Assembly (NCBI GenBank): GCA_009746045.1
Contig: RPFO01001373.1
Span: 1 to 47,986, forward strand
Source of the DNA: Mesostigma viride
Lineage: Eukaryota; Streptophyta; Mesostigmatophyceae; Mesostigmatales; Mesostigmataceae
Length of the DNA: 47,986 bases
Direction: 5' to 3'
The position numbers and the translations under genes were made by a program. This document shows, one piece after another, positions 1 through 8,754 of this stretch; position 1 is the first letter of the stretch; each line of letters begins with the position of its first letter. The notes below the pieces were generated by a model. That model was not told where the DNA came from, searched no databases, and worked only from the letters and a program-made list of their open reading frames with translations.

Positions 1-2
1 TG

Positions 3-344
3 TCGAAAGCCAAGATTTACTATCTTCTGCGGAAGTACGAGAACACGTACGCGAGCTTGAAAGACGCGTTCGCGAAGAACGATATGGCGAAACTGAGGAG
101 AGTGGCGTGTCTGGTACGGGACAACGAGGACCTCGTGCGGTATTACAATCAGTACGGTCTCAAGGCGACGGGGCACGATAACGGGGACTTTGTGGACATG
201 GAGGGACGGCTGACGGACGTGCTGGCGTCGTGCGAGTCCGTCCGAGTCGGACGCGTGACCAAGGCGCAACGGGAGGTGATCGACCTGACAGTCGCGAAGA
301 CGTTCGAAGAGCCACCGGCCAAGAAGAAGAAGAAGCAGAAGTAG
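3..344 (+). CDS. Small basic-tailed hypothetical protein, 5' end cut by window edge
   Basis: The frame is open from base 3, and bases 1-2 (TG) would complete an ATG whose A lies just outside the window, so only the first base is probably missing. The usual start alternatives (TTG at 57) would discard a good N-terminus rich in Tyr, Lys and Leu. The product is about 114 residues, mostly helical in character, and ends in a Lys-rich tail (KKKKKQK) that could bind nucleic acid or act as a nuclear localisation signal. No family recognised. The gene ends 49 bases before the next one on the same strand. Confidence 0.6.
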   Translation, partial: SKAKIYYLLRKYENTYASLKDAFAKNDMAKLRRVACLVRDNEDLVRYYNQYGLKATGHDNGDFVDMEGRLTDVLASCESVRVGRVTKAQREVIDLTVAKTFEEPPAKKKKKQK

Positions 345-393
345 CGCGTCTATTGGCGGTCGAATAAAATCGCGTCGTTACTCCGACGTAAGT

Positions 394-914
394 ATGGATA
401 TCGACCAGTTCCTGGACAGCCTCCCCGTGTACGAGCTCGGCCCGGGCACCTACACGGACGCGTTGCAGGTCCTGACGACTCCGCCGCGCACGGAGGTGGG
501 CGAGGGGTGGACCCAGGCAGTCGTCTACGAGCCCGAGCACGCGTATGTCGTCAACAACGTCGCCGCGTTCGAGGTCGACGACAAAACGGGCGAGTACGTC
601 TTCTCCGCGACGCGTCTGCCGACGTGCGACGTTTTGCGGGGAGTCGACTGCGACGTGAAGGTCCGCGTCGTCATCGGGGACCAAGAGTTCGATCCTCAGG
701 ACGTTACGACGGTGACGTGTGCCAGTACCTACACATACAAAAACATACGATTCTATCTCAACCCAAAAATCCTCCCCAATCGTTCACCGTTCGATACCGA
801 TGCTACATCCTGAACGAGGCCAATCTCAAACTCGTCCGGGACGCGTCGGAGGTCCGCACGAAGACGCACGTCTACCGAGACGGCCAAGCGCTCGCGATCG
901 GCGACCGGTCGTGA
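394..914 (+). CDS. Hypothetical beta-rich protein, one frameshift
   Basis: An ATG at 394 opens a frame that is protein-like to about 776. The same protein-like character then continues one frame over to a stop at 914. The break lies in a run of four C at about 775-780 and needs one extra base to be restored. The product would be about 173 residues, acidic, with many alternating hydrophobic residues and no membrane segment or recognised motif. An intact 139-residue version stopping at 813 is the literal reading, but its last residues look out of frame. Function unknown. Confidence 0.55.
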
Positions 915-981
915 TGACCGGTGCGGGCGATGTTCGTTCGTCGGCCTGCGAGTTTTGTGTCCGCTACGGGTGCGGCCCTGA

Positions 982-1797
982 ATGACGGTGGCCGTGTGTT
1001 TCCTGCTCACCGACTCCTTCTACACGTCGGGGGTGTGGAAGGACTGGCTCGCCGCGGCCGGTCCCGCGCGCGGCCGGTTGCGGTTCTTCGTGCACGCCTC
1101 GGAATTCGAGAGGGAGGACGTCGATTCCTTGCGTAAATGGATATGGGAGTGCGACGCCGTCGAGGTGCCGTCCGTGTCATCGCGTCGAGACCATTCGTGG
1201 CTCTTGCGCGCCGAGTTGACGTTGTTCGACGCGGCAGCCGCGCACCTGGATGTGACGCACTTCGCTCTCGTCGGCGAGACCACGGTTCCTTGTCTGTCCC
1301 CGCCCGACTTCTTGTCCGCGTGCGAGAATCTCTACGGGAAATCCGTGTTCGAGTCAAGTTTCGCCTTGCCCACGACCGTTTACGCGAACGAGCTTTTGTC
1401 GAGGTCCGCCTCCTCGCTCTCCACCCAATTCTGTCTTCTGGCCGCCGACCATTATCGCGCGATACGTCCTCGCCTGGAGACGACGTTGGTCGAGCACGAG
1501 TCCGAGTCCGACGCCGACAATTGCGTCTGTTTGGACGAGTTCGTCTTCGTCACGCTCGTGGATCACGTCTTCGGCGACGAGGGGTGGGACCACGTCCCTT
1601 CCGTGCGCGTGGAGTGGGACGACGAGGACTGGATCCGACGTAACCTGGGCGGCGCGTGTAGACGAGCCGCCTGGAACGTGAGGGCGGGGGAGACGCCCGG
1701 GATGTTCGCGATCCGGGACGTGATCGACTCCCTCTGTCTCCGCCACGCCTTGGAAAGGGGCGGTGTCTTGCCGACGTCTCACAAGACCATCGCGTGA
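982..1797 (+). CDS. Putative core-2/I-branching (GT14-like) glycosyltransferase
   Basis: The intact 271-residue protein resembles the Core-2/I-branching beta-1,6-N-acetylglucosaminyltransferase group. There is an N-terminal hydrophobic beta strand, a central segment FALVGETTVPCL at residues 94-105 that matches the family's 'LLSg.dyPl' region, and a Q-x-x-x-L-x-x-x-H stretch near 149-157. A DEFVF motif at 185-189 matches the acidic DE(h/t) motif near the C-terminus of these enzymes. Such enzymes transfer a sugar to a glycan and are common in giant viruses, where they could modify capsid or fibre glycans. It is shorter than eukaryotic members, with no signal anchor, so a soluble cytoplasmic enzyme is expected. 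The 3' end overlaps the opposite-strand gene by 19 bases. Confidence 0.6.
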   Translation: MTVAVCFLLTDSFYTSGVWKDWLAAAGPARGRLRFFVHASEFEREDVDSLRKWIWECDAVEVPSVSSRRDHSWLLRAELTLFDAAAAHLDVTHFALVGETTVPCLSPPDFLSACENLYGKSVFESSFALPTTVYANELLSRSASSLSTQFCLLAADHYRAIRPRLETTLVEHESESDADNCVCLDEFVFVTLVDHVFGDEGWDHVPSVRVEWDDEDWIRRNLGGACRRAAWNVRAGETPGMFAIRDVIDSLCLRHALERGGVLPTSHKTIA

Positions 1798-2225
1798 GTG
1801 GCGGGTTTATCCAAATGACGGCTTAAAACAACAAAGGTGGGAGGTTTTCCACCACGGGTGGAAAGCGGGAAAACCGCGCCCTTGTGGATGGTCACTCGGA
1901 ATCGGTGACTCTTGCACACGAACCGGACGAATTGCAGATAGGAGGGGGGCATGTTTGTAGAGCCGCTTCCCCGAAACAGGTGCAGCTCGAGAGTGTATCC
2001 TGGGTACTCCGTTTTGTAATGAGCAAGTTCAGACACCCCTTGTTCCCATTTGGTCCACTCCTTCACCACGATGACCTTGCGGTGCTTCTCGTCCAGCAAG
2101 AACGAGCCTTTTATCCCCCCCGCACTGCCCACGACCGCCTCTCTCCTCCCCCCGACCTCCTTCATGTACGACGACTGGGCGCTGTGCAGTTCTTCTAGTT
2201 CCAAGTCGCGCACTTCGGGAGACAT
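1779..2225 (-). CDS. Degenerate relative of a viral nuclease-like domain protein
   Basis: This intact 148-residue protein is a diverged relative of the product of 12378-13009. The shared block runs from about residue 50 to 84 (K-V-I-V-V-K...W...Y...YP-x-Y...LHLF). In the 12.4 kb protein this region looks like a restriction-endonuclease fold with E-V-K and a downstream Gln. Here the Glu is replaced by Val53 and the Gln by Glu66, so catalysis is unlikely. The N-terminal DNA-binding domain of the relative is absent. A GTATAC box directly abuts the ATG and supports this start. It could be a regulator or a decaying paralogue. Confidence 0.6.
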   Translation of the reverse strand: MSPEVRDLELEELHSAQSSYMKEVGGRREAVVGSAGGIKGSFLLDEKHRKVIVVKEWTKWEQGVSELAHYKTEYPGYTLELHLFRGSGSTNMPPSYLQFVRFVCKSHRFRVTIHKGAVFPLSTRGGKPPTFVVLSRHLDKPATHAMVL

Positions 2226-2231
2226 GTATAC
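2226..2231 (-). promoter_or_regulatory. TATA-like box of the 1779-2225 gene
   Basis: GTATAC lies immediately before the ATG on the minus strand, in an AT-rich patch (2226-2285) that stands out from the GC-rich surroundings. The same hexamer recurs upstream of many genes here. Confidence 0.45.
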
Positions 2232-2287
2232 AACAGATTTACATATTAACCCCTGTCAATGAATGGATCTTATCCGTTTTTTTTCGC

Positions 2288-2578
2288 TCACTCATCTCGG
2301 TTCGATTGGGAACTGATAAGCGAGGGGCTTGTAATGTGACCGTGCCGGGAGGCGTCCATGTAGGAAGAGGGTCCAGGAAGCGGGAGTGGGCGGCCAGGGT
2401 GTCCGGATGGAAGCGGGTGTGCGTTGGCATCGTGTGGTTTAAGCCGCGAGCCTTTTTTCGAGGATTTCGACGCGTCGGCGACGAGATCCGGCGGGAGGAG
2501 CGACCCCGCGATCACGGTCCCCTCGTTCTTGTTCGCGTGCACTTGGCGTGGCCGGAAACAGCGGAGAAGGGACGTCAT
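2288..2578 (-). CDS. Small hypothetical protein, Pro/Ser-rich
   Basis: A 96-residue frame begins at ATG 2578, directly downstream of the membrane-protein gene on the same strand. It is rich in Pro, Ser, His and basic residues, with an RCFRPR segment at the N-terminus, and contains no recognised domain. An opposite-strand frame of similar size (2306-2581) covers the same bases. I prefer the minus frame because it fits the strand of both neighbours and fills the space between their ends, but coding status is not certain. Confidence 0.35.
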   Translation of the reverse strand: MTSLLRCFRPRQVHANKNEGTVIAGSLLPPDLVADASKSSKKGSRLKPHDANAHPLPSGHPGRPLPLPGPSSYMDASRHGHITSPSLISSQSNRDE

Positions 2579-2596
2579 TGACGGATGGGGAGAGAA

Positions 2597-3061
2597 TTAT
2601 TTCGCGTCGGTCTGCGCGTCGCGCACGACGGAGCGCGTCTGGAGTCGCTGGAGCACGTGAGACGTCACCGACGTGTAGAAGGCGGAGACCGCCAGCTTGA
2701 CGTATAGAACGATCGCGATGGACGCCGACGCGCGCAACCACCCCGCGCGGATCCAGTCGGGGACGAAGATCACGCACGTCACGATTCCGTACAAAACGTG
2801 TGGCAGAGCGCGAAGGAATTGGAACGTCCGGTGGTTCTCCTTGTTCACGCGTCGCACGAGGGCCCTATCCACGAAGAACGCCAAGACGGCGAAGATGACA
2901 GGGAAGAACAAGAGGTTCGCGACGCGGTACCCTCCGCCGAACGACAAGTACAGTACGGACGTCGGCGGAGGCGTGGCGGGCGGCGCGGATTGGAACGACT
3001 CGATCCGGGGCGGTTTCAAATCGTTCGTGACCGTCGGTGTCGGTCGTGTCGGTGTTTCCAT
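2597..3061 (-). CDS. Membrane protein, three hydrophobic segments
   Basis: The intact 154-residue protein starts with about 35 Pro/Thr-rich polar residues. It then has a hydrophobic segment at about residues 45-66, a basic loop (RRVNKENHR), a second segment around 88-102 and a third around 112-128, ending in a polar tail. This is typical of small envelope or inner-membrane proteins of NCLDV virions. A CTATAC box lies 3-8 bases upstream of the ATG, shared in a 60-base divergent promoter region with the gene at 3121. Specific function unknown. Confidence 0.7.
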   Translation of the reverse strand: METPTRPTPTVTNDLKPPRIESFQSAPPATPPPTSVLYLSFGGGYRVANLLFFPVIFAVLAFFVDRALVRRVNKENHRTFQFLRALPHVLYGIVTCVIFVPDWIRAGWLRASASIAIVLYVKLAVSAFYTSVTSHVLQRLQTRSVVRDAQTDAK

Positions 3062-3063
3062 TC

Positions 3064-3069
3064 CTATAC
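3064..3069. promoter_or_regulatory. TATA-like box in divergent promoter
   Basis: CTATAC lies just upstream of the minus-strand ATG at 3061. A second element, CTATAAAA at about 3075-3082, faces the plus-strand gene starting at 3121. The two together form a compact divergent promoter of about 60 bases. Confidence 0.4.
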
Positions 3070-3120
3070 CGATGCTATAAAAGGCGAACGAGAGCCCATG
3101 GCGAGCGTTCTGTCTCCAAC

Positions 3121-3929
3121 ATGTTGCGCATCGACCGAAACCTCCACGCCAACCTGTCCCGGTTCAAAATGATGATGGAAGGGTCCGTCGTCGACCCGGA
3201 TTACTTGCAGCCCATGGTCGAGGAATTGGGCAAGTACGCGCTCAAGTCCTGTCCGTTAAACGTGCCGCAGTCGTACGTCGCCGAATTACACAGGGCGTGT
3301 CTCGGGGCTCTGCTGTTCCCGAAAGAGGCGCGAGAACAGTACGGGTGTCCGGTGTTCGCCGTCGCCCGCTCAACGTCCTTGCAATACCTGTCCGGTTTCG
3401 ACGGATGTCGATATCCCCCTCGCAGTGGAGGGACCTGTACGCCGCCGTCGACGCCGAAATCCACGATCGTCGAGACGGCGAGGCGCCGGCGCCGGACTTC
3501 TCGAAGCGCGCGGGGGACTTTGACTCCGCCGTCGCCCTGTTTCATGACTCGCGGTTGTCCGAGTTTGTAGCGGAAGTCGATCAAGTCGGGGTCTTGCAAA
3601 CGCTCGCGTCGCACTTCGTACGCAGAGCTCAAAGCGACGACCCCGTCGACTCCGCTCTCTTGCGACTCGCCCTCGCCACCGCCATGCACGCCGCCGACGT
3701 GGACGTGGTCGCCGTCTGCTCCCTAGTGCACGTCGCGTCCATGGTGCAGGCCAAGGGGGTCACGCGCGAAGTCGCGGAAGCCCTCGTGAACGCCATACTC
3801 GGGGTCGCCAAGGACGTGTACCAACATGCCAGCGGGTTGACGCCGTTCCACGCGGTGGCCTCCGCCATCGCCCATTTGATAGTGGTGAACGGTCCTCACG
3901 AGTCCGCCATGAACTTGGACCTTTTGTGA
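3121..3929 (+). CDS. Hypothetical alpha-helical protein, one frameshift
   Basis: The frame from ATG 3121 is protein-like up to about 3404, then protein-like sequence continues in the next frame to the stop at 3929, giving about 269 residues. The break again requires one added base. The C-terminal part is a helix-rich, Ala/Val-rich domain with several His and no membrane segment. An alternative reading is two overlapping genes, the second starting at ATG 3404. I favour one gene because the tail of the first frame past 3404 is basic and composition-like noise. An AATAAA (3944-3949) follows the stop. Function not recognised. Confidence 0.55.
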
Positions 3930-3973
3930 TACATATTCGGATAAATAAAGTTATTTACAACGTCTCCTGGCTC

Positions 3974-4309
3974 TCAACGTCGCCATTTTGCGCCACATTT
4001 TCTGGGGTTTGGGGGTGGGGGTGGGTGCGGGGCGCCGGCGGGGGGCGATAACCGCCGTCGGGATATGGTTTCGATCGCGTCGATGAACTCCGCGTCCGTT
4101 TCCGCGGCCTTGAGCGCGTCGATCAGATCCGACGGTAGCCCGCCGAGTTGTTCGAACATTTTGACATGGCCGTCCGATCGATCTCGAAATCGTCCATCGT
4201 CTCGATATACGCGGCGGTTATATTTGTAACCCCATTCCAACACGATCGTGTCGGCTAACCGACATCGGTCGGAAGGGTTGATAAGCCGCCTCTCGCTCCT
4301 CCTCCTCAT
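3974..4309 (-). CDS. Small hypothetical protein, Pro-rich tail
   Basis: The intact frame of 111 residues has a basic N-terminus (MRRRSERR). A compact acidic helical region around residues 52-85 contains a 'GGLPSDLIDAL' stretch. The tail is proline-rich, then basic. The helical region resembles protein-interaction helices but matches no family I know. It sits convergent to the gene ending at 3929. Some of the N-terminus may not be translated if an internal Met (about residue 51) is used. Confidence 0.45.
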   Translation of the reverse strand: MRRRSERRLINPSDRCRLADTIVLEWGYKYNRRVYRDDGRFRDRSDGHVKMFEQLGGLPSDLIDALKAAETDAEFIDAIETISRRRLSPPAGAPHPPPPPNPRKCGAKWRR

Positions 4310-4347
4310 CTCTCTCGACGGATTATTCTCCGGGGGCTCTGTAGGGA

Positions 4348-5541
4348 ATGAGGAAAAAACTACCTCCTGTTAGGATATGTCGGAGTCTGGCCTTGAACGC
4401 GTCGGTCGTGAAGGGTATAGGGAAGAGACGGTTCTCCCCGCTCACGGTGGTCGATATCCGTCAGCTGTGTACGAAACTGGGGTTCGTCACCCCCAAATGG
4501 ATCACCAAGCGGCAGGCGGAAGCCAGTCTGGTCGCCGTGCTGGCCGCGCGCAAGATCCAGCGATGGGCGAGGAGGACGTTCCTCGCGAGGGCCAAGGCGA
4601 TCGCGCGCATCAAGAAGCACGTCGCCCTGTTCCCGAAAAACAAGGAGGACATGATCATGCTCGAACCGCTCCCGCACAAATCCCGCGTGTTCAAGCTCGT
4701 GTTGCCGGACAGGACCGTCATTGGGTTCGACGCTCCGAGGCTCGCGGAATTCATACTGGATTCCGGGACCTTCGAGGATCCTGTCACGCGGCACGCCTTC
4801 AACGAGGTCGAGCTGAATCGGCTCGACCGCCAGGTCCAACGTTTAGGGTTTCAACGCCGGTCGACCCTCCATCTGTTCCGCCATCCCGAGATCGTCAAGG
4901 CGAAGAAGGACAAGGCCTCGCTTGTCATGGGACTCGAGCGCATGGCGGCCGAGATGGTGGAGATGATGATCCAGCTGGCGGAGAACGGGGAAGCCGGGCG
5001 GGAGACGATGATGATGCTGGACGGGGACTACGTCCCCCAGTGGCACGCGTACTTTTGCCAGCTGGTCGCGGTCGACCCCCACGCTGGATACACCGGCCTC
5101 ATGACCTACAAGGGGATGGTCAAGGCGGCGCTGTCGAAGGAGGTGGGCGAGGACGTCATGGCGTCGGACACCCAGATACGCAATCGACAACTGGTGCTGA
5201 ACTACGTGTCGCATCTCCTGGACTCGTACCAAGTGAGAGGGTTCGGGGGAGCGCCCCCGCCTGCGCCTGTCGTGTACCAGTTACCCGCCTCCTCGCTGTC
5301 CGCCTCGCGACTGTTTGTCGATCCTGTCTCGTACGCGGTACCGGGAATGTCCGTGTATCAGCTCGTGCAGATGTTGGCCGCGGGCGTGGCTGACGCACAG
5401 GAGGGGACGCATCCTTTCCCGCCTCCGGATACCTCCTCCCCGGTCTTCGCCGCCCCCGCGAGCGTCGTGGTCCCCCCCGGCCGATACCGGCGTCCGAGTT
5501 CGACGAGCGTCCGCTCGGATGGGAGCGCGCGCTGGCCTTGA
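4348..5541 (+). CDS. IQ-motif protein with U-box-like segment
   Basis: The 397-residue protein is intact. Near residues 68-85 there is an IQ-like motif (ARKIQRWARRTFLARAKA), the signature of calmodulin-binding helices. It is followed by a segment at about 125-162 (G-x-F-D-A...SGTFEDPVTR...EL..LD) recalling a degenerate U-box, 'DPVTR' being the most telling part. Similar 'sG.f.dP.tR..f' stretches are common in NCLDV proteins of unknown role. The middle is Met/Glu-rich helical and the C-terminus is Pro/Ser-rich and probably disordered. It may act as an adaptor or in ubiquitin-related steps, but that is inference. Confidence 0.65.
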   Translation: MRKKLPPVRICRSLALNASVVKGIGKRRFSPLTVVDIRQLCTKLGFVTPKWITKRQAEASLVAVLAARKIQRWARRTFLARAKAIARIKKHVALFPKNKEDMIMLEPLPHKSRVFKLVLPDRTVIGFDAPRLAEFILDSGTFEDPVTRHAFNEVELNRLDRQVQRLGFQRRSTLHLFRHPEIVKAKKDKASLVMGLERMAAEMVEMMIQLAENGEAGRETMMMLDGDYVPQWHAYFCQLVAVDPHAGYTGLMTYKGMVKAALSKEVGEDVMASDTQIRNRQLVLNYVSHLLDSYQVRGFGGAPPPAPVVYQLPASSLSASRLFVDPVSYAVPGMSVYQLVQMLAAGVADAQEGTHPFPPPDTSSPVFAAPASVVVPPGRYRRPSSTSVRSDGSARWP

Positions 5542-5585
5542 TGCAAGGAGATGTAGACTCGATGTGAATGATGATGTCGATGATC

Positions 5586-5600
5586 AATAAAGCATTTATT
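5586..5600. terminator. Possible bidirectional 3'-end signal (AATAAA/TTTATT)
   Basis: AATAAA on the plus strand is followed by TTTATT, which reads AATAAA on the minus strand, between the convergent ends of the genes at 5541 and 5596. AATAAA also overlaps or closely follows stops at 3929, 12309, 28159 and 34336. Whether it works in polyadenylation is unknown. Confidence 0.3.
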
Positions 5601-6386
5601 TATTCCGTCTCTTACGTTTGCTAGATACGGGTGTCGTCTTCTTCTTGCGCGCGGGCGTAGCTCTCTTTCGCCTCCGCTTTGTCTGTCCAACACTGTGATC
5701 GTCGTCCCACCCGTTCGTCGCGGCGTCCCCGTAGTAGACATCCCACCCGCTCGGGCCGGTCCATTCGGGTGCTGCCGACGCCCCCTCCCACATGTTCGGG
5801 GGGAGGGGGCGCCCCATCCGGTGGGGCGTTGGTAGGGACGCGTGTTCTCGGCCGTCGCGCGGTCCACGGCGAGGAGTCCGGCGCCGTACGAGTGCGCGGG
5901 CGCCGAAGGGTCGGCGGAGCGGTCGGGGGTGGGCAACATGAGATGCATGTTGTCGATGAGAGCGCGTTTGTCCATCCTTTTCGCGGCTATTCCCCGCATC
6001 TTTTCGTGCACGTCGATCGCCGCGTGACGCGACCCGCGAACGAACTCGGGCGCGAATCGCCACCCTTTGTCCCACGTGTCGCTCGCGAGTCTTTCCGCCT
6101 CTTGGTCGTAAAAGTACCGGTGACCCCACGCGGAACCGTCGGGCGGAGGTCGCGATACCCCGGACGCGTTCGTCACGCGGTCGTACGGGTTCCAATGGCC
6201 GTCGATCATTCTCCGCAGTTCCAATTCGTGCAGTATCATGTCGGGGTCGTCCAACCGGTCCTGCGCGGCGTGGTACGCCTTGTTGATGTTCTTGCGGTCC
6301 ACCAGCGGCATGACTTGCGTCAGTACCCCCCCGGCAGTTCTGAAGACAGGGGCCCGTGTCCTGTGCCCTTTAACGGCCCGCGGCAT
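5596..6386 (-). CDS. Putative virion protein with basic C-terminal tail, one frameshift
   Basis: ATG at 6386 (MPRAVKGHR) opens a frame that is protein-like to about 5815. The sensible sequence then switches frame within a G/C-rich homopolymer stretch (about 5801-5825) and runs to 5596. The total is about 263 residues. The N-terminal half is mixed alpha/beta with many Arg/Asp/His. The C-terminus has an aromatic-rich piece (WTGPSGWDVYYGD) and ends in a strongly basic tail (KRRRKR, ARKKK, KRKRR), as in DNA-binding core proteins. No family recognised. Confidence 0.55.
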
Positions 6387-6396
6387 GTCTTCACAC

Positions 6397-6617
6397 TTAC
6401 TTGAGAGATTTAGAAGAACGAGCCCTCTTGCGTTGGATCTTCGAGATGGGGTCTTGTACGGGGTGTTCCGTGTGACCCAAAACCTCGGCCATGGCGTAGA
6501 GTCTCTTCTCGCGCGTGTCTTCGTCCTCGGGGTCGAACAAGGGCAGGTAGTACGACGACTTCCTTTTCTTCCTCCCCGACTCTATGCGTGCGGCCTGCTT
6601 CGGTCTGCGATTCGCAT
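6397..6617 (-). CDS. Small basic protein, or C-terminal extension of the SprT-like gene; frameshifted
   Basis: The minus strand has a clear coding-like stretch ending at 6397 (GRKKRKSSYYLPLFDPEDED near its start, KIQRKRARSSKSLK at its end). It has no ATG in its own frame except a late one. Reading from ATG 6617 reaches it after a one-base loss near 6585, giving about 73 residues. Alternatively it is the C-terminus of the SprT-like protease upstream, reached by a further one-base loss near 6632. It ends 10 bases before the next gene. Function unknown. Confidence 0.4.
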
Positions 6618-6628
6618 CTCCTCCAATC

Positions 6629-7685
6629 CTATTCGATCCCCTCGCGATTGCCTTGTTCGAGTTCAGCTCGCGTGTACGGCAAGGTGCTGTTGTAATACCG
6701 AGACTTATCGGTAGACGCGCCTCGAGGAGGTAATTTCACCTCCAAAAAATCTCCCGTTTCGTCGAAAGAGGGAATCTTATTCTTTTCTATCACGTGGCCG
6801 AAGTAGTCGTGAGTGGTGTCGAGTCCGTTGAACAGCCGATTGTGGCGTTGGAAATCGGGGCCGTGGTAGTCGTATTTCAGGTCGGTCGCAGGGGCCCATC
6901 TCGCGTTCGCAGAATGGACCATCTCATGAGCTAGGGTCTGCAAAAGTTGCTGGGCGTCGTTTCGGATCAGACTTCCCTCTCCTATCAAAAACCTGTCTTT
7001 GTCAACTGCGCCTCTCTCGAATTCGTCCTTGTTGATGGCGATTTTGTGTTTTCCGAGCGCGTACGCTGAGCCAACGTTGGCATACCCCTCGCCCTCATTT
7101 TCGAGTCTCAACAGGACCTCGTGCATCGGGAACGAGTTGTTGAAGAAGTTCTTGTTGACGATCATCCCTGCCGTCCTCAAGTCCTTCTCCGTGAGTTGTA
7201 ACTTGCCATCCTTCACCAGCTCGTCCCTCTTGTGTCCGGTTAGATTCTCGAACTCTCGAATGGCCTTGTTCCAACGCCCTCTCATACCGCCAAGGGGGGG
7301 CGTACCTGTTGCGTGGCCTTCGTCATTCCTGGCCCAACCTGTCGATTCCAATTGGCGCCCCTTGCGCGCACCAACTCGTTGAGGTCAATCTCCCCCTATC
7401 GACCTTTTCCGAGAACTCGCGAAACCGTCGCGCCGTTTCTTCCTTCGACCATCCTGAAATCTTGTTCTTGAGATCGATTCCGTTCAATTCGTTGAACTCG
7501 ACCCACTTGTTCGGGAGCTCGTTGCGACCCGTTGCCGGGTTGTAAAATGTCTCGGCAGGTTCCTCCAGTTTGACATGCACGGCGTGAATGCTCCTACGTT
7601 TCTTTGGTACATTCTTCATGGTTCGGTCCCACCTGTCCGCCTCCTTTTCAGCTTTTTCCATCGCTTTCAATATTTTTTTGTCCAT
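6629..7685 (-). CDS. SprT-like zinc metalloprotease, frameshifted
   Basis: The sequence shows the zinc-protease motif HEMVH (about 6914-6928), followed by HGPDFQRH (about 6842-6865). This is the spacing and wording of the SprT/Spartan family (HExxH ... GxHGxxFxxH). Spartan-type enzymes cut proteins crosslinked to DNA, and viral copies may support replication. The N-terminal part (7685 to about 7390) is Lys/Glu-rich and helical. Two one-base losses in G-runs (about 7392-7396 and 7362) break the frame between the N-terminal and catalytic parts. The start could be an earlier ATG at 7719 if one more base is missing in the C5 run. Length is about 350 residues. Confidence 0.75.
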
Positions 7686-7739
7686 GATCGCGAGCTGCTC
7701 GTCCGAAAGAGGGGGCCATCCGTTTCGGCGCGGAAGGCT

Positions 7740-7946
7740 TTATTTGCCCCGTTTCAGCGTCTTCTCTTTCGCGACCGCTTCGGTGATACTCAACCCCGGC
7801 TCCTCGCGGTCGGCATTGACCTCTTCGTCGCTCACACCCTCGACCTCGCCCGCCCTCGCGACGTGACTCTTCCTCGTCCTAGTACGCGCGGCCGTCGCGG
7901 CCCGCGGCTTCTTAGATGGCGCGGATGCGGGCTTTCGTACGGGCAT
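7740..7946 (-). CDS. Small basic protein, possibly DNA-binding
   Basis: The 68-residue protein from ATG 7946 starts MPVRKPASAPSKKPR and is rich in Arg, Lys, Ala and Thr in its first half, with an acidic middle and a basic end (KEKTLKRGK). The composition recalls small chromatin-like or core proteins of NCLDVs. A longer frame upstream to 8105 exists but overlaps the true C-terminus of the next gene in another frame, so I reject that extension. AT-rich bases (7950-7985) precede the start. Confidence 0.55.
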   Translation of the reverse strand: MPVRKPASAPSKKPRAATAARTRTRKSHVARAGEVEGVSDEEVNADREEPGLSITEAVAKEKTLKRGK

Positions 7947-7987
7947 TTGTGTTAATGATAAGCGCAGAATAAATACGGAGGACCGTT

Positions 7988-8754
7988 TCAGTACCCTTCC
8001 CCTGTCCGGAACACGTACAGTTTCCGCTTCGTCACGGTCCCGCGGACCTTGTTGTCCACCACGCGCGCGTCGACCGACTCGAACAGTGCCAGGCGATATC
8101 GCCACGCGATACGACGCATTCCTTGTTCGTGGCCGTGGGCGACGCCTGTCGTCGCAGGTTGGTCATGAGCGCGTCGATGTGCGCGCGGGAGTAGGTCTGT
8201 CGGGGCACGGACGAGTACTTGATCGACGGCATCGGGATGATGGACGGGTTCGGGTACGCGTTCTCCGGGATCAGTTGCAACACCGAAAAGGTCGAGTCCG
8301 TGTCGTCGAACACCACGTGGAAGGGGCCCAGTCGGTAGCTCTTACTGACCTTGCCTCGGAGTCTGCGCGCCACCTCCGACTCGGGGAGTTTGCACTGGGC
8401 CTCGGAGATCTCGTCCACGTCCTTCAGGCGCCCGAATTCGTCCGGCCGCTTCACGAGGATGGTCGACAGGAGGATCTCGCGGGGCACGTCGAGGACTTGC
8501 AACTGCGCCATCAGAACGTTCCGCTGGCGCGTGTTGTGATACTCGTCCGCAGCGACCTCCGCGTCGGATCGGTGCGGGGGGCGGGTGGGACGCGCCGGCG
8601 GCACCAAGACCCCGAGGGCATCTGTCGCATCAGAGGACACAACCGGCGTGTCCGGGGACGATTCGGGCGAGACGTTGTGGCGGTTGTTCGCGATGTGGAA
8701 AATCAGCACCGCCGACGCGATGACCAGGAGACCTATCAAAAATTCGCTCATCAT
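7988..8754 (-). CDS. N-terminally anchored membrane protein, one frameshift near C-terminus
   Basis: It begins MMSEFLIGLLVIASAVLIFHI, a single N-terminal membrane anchor. Then comes a Ser/Pro/Asp-rich linker and a folded domain with mixed helices and strands. The frame is good to about 8116, and protein-like sequence then continues in the next frame to a stop at 7988 after loss of one base. The total is about 255 residues. It overlaps the start of the divergent plus-strand gene: the two ATGs share the tetramer CATG at 8752-8755 unless the neighbour starts later. Likely a virion membrane protein; family not recognised. Confidence 0.6.

Noticed and set aside
1838-1885. An inverted repeat (GGTTTTCC...GGAAAACC)
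   Set aside because: It lies within the coding end of the minus-strand gene and could be chance; a hairpin terminator would normally sit after the stop.
2306-2581. A 91-residue plus-strand frame
   Set aside because: It competes with a minus-strand frame that agrees with its neighbours' orientation; neither is strong, so only the minus one is listed at low confidence.
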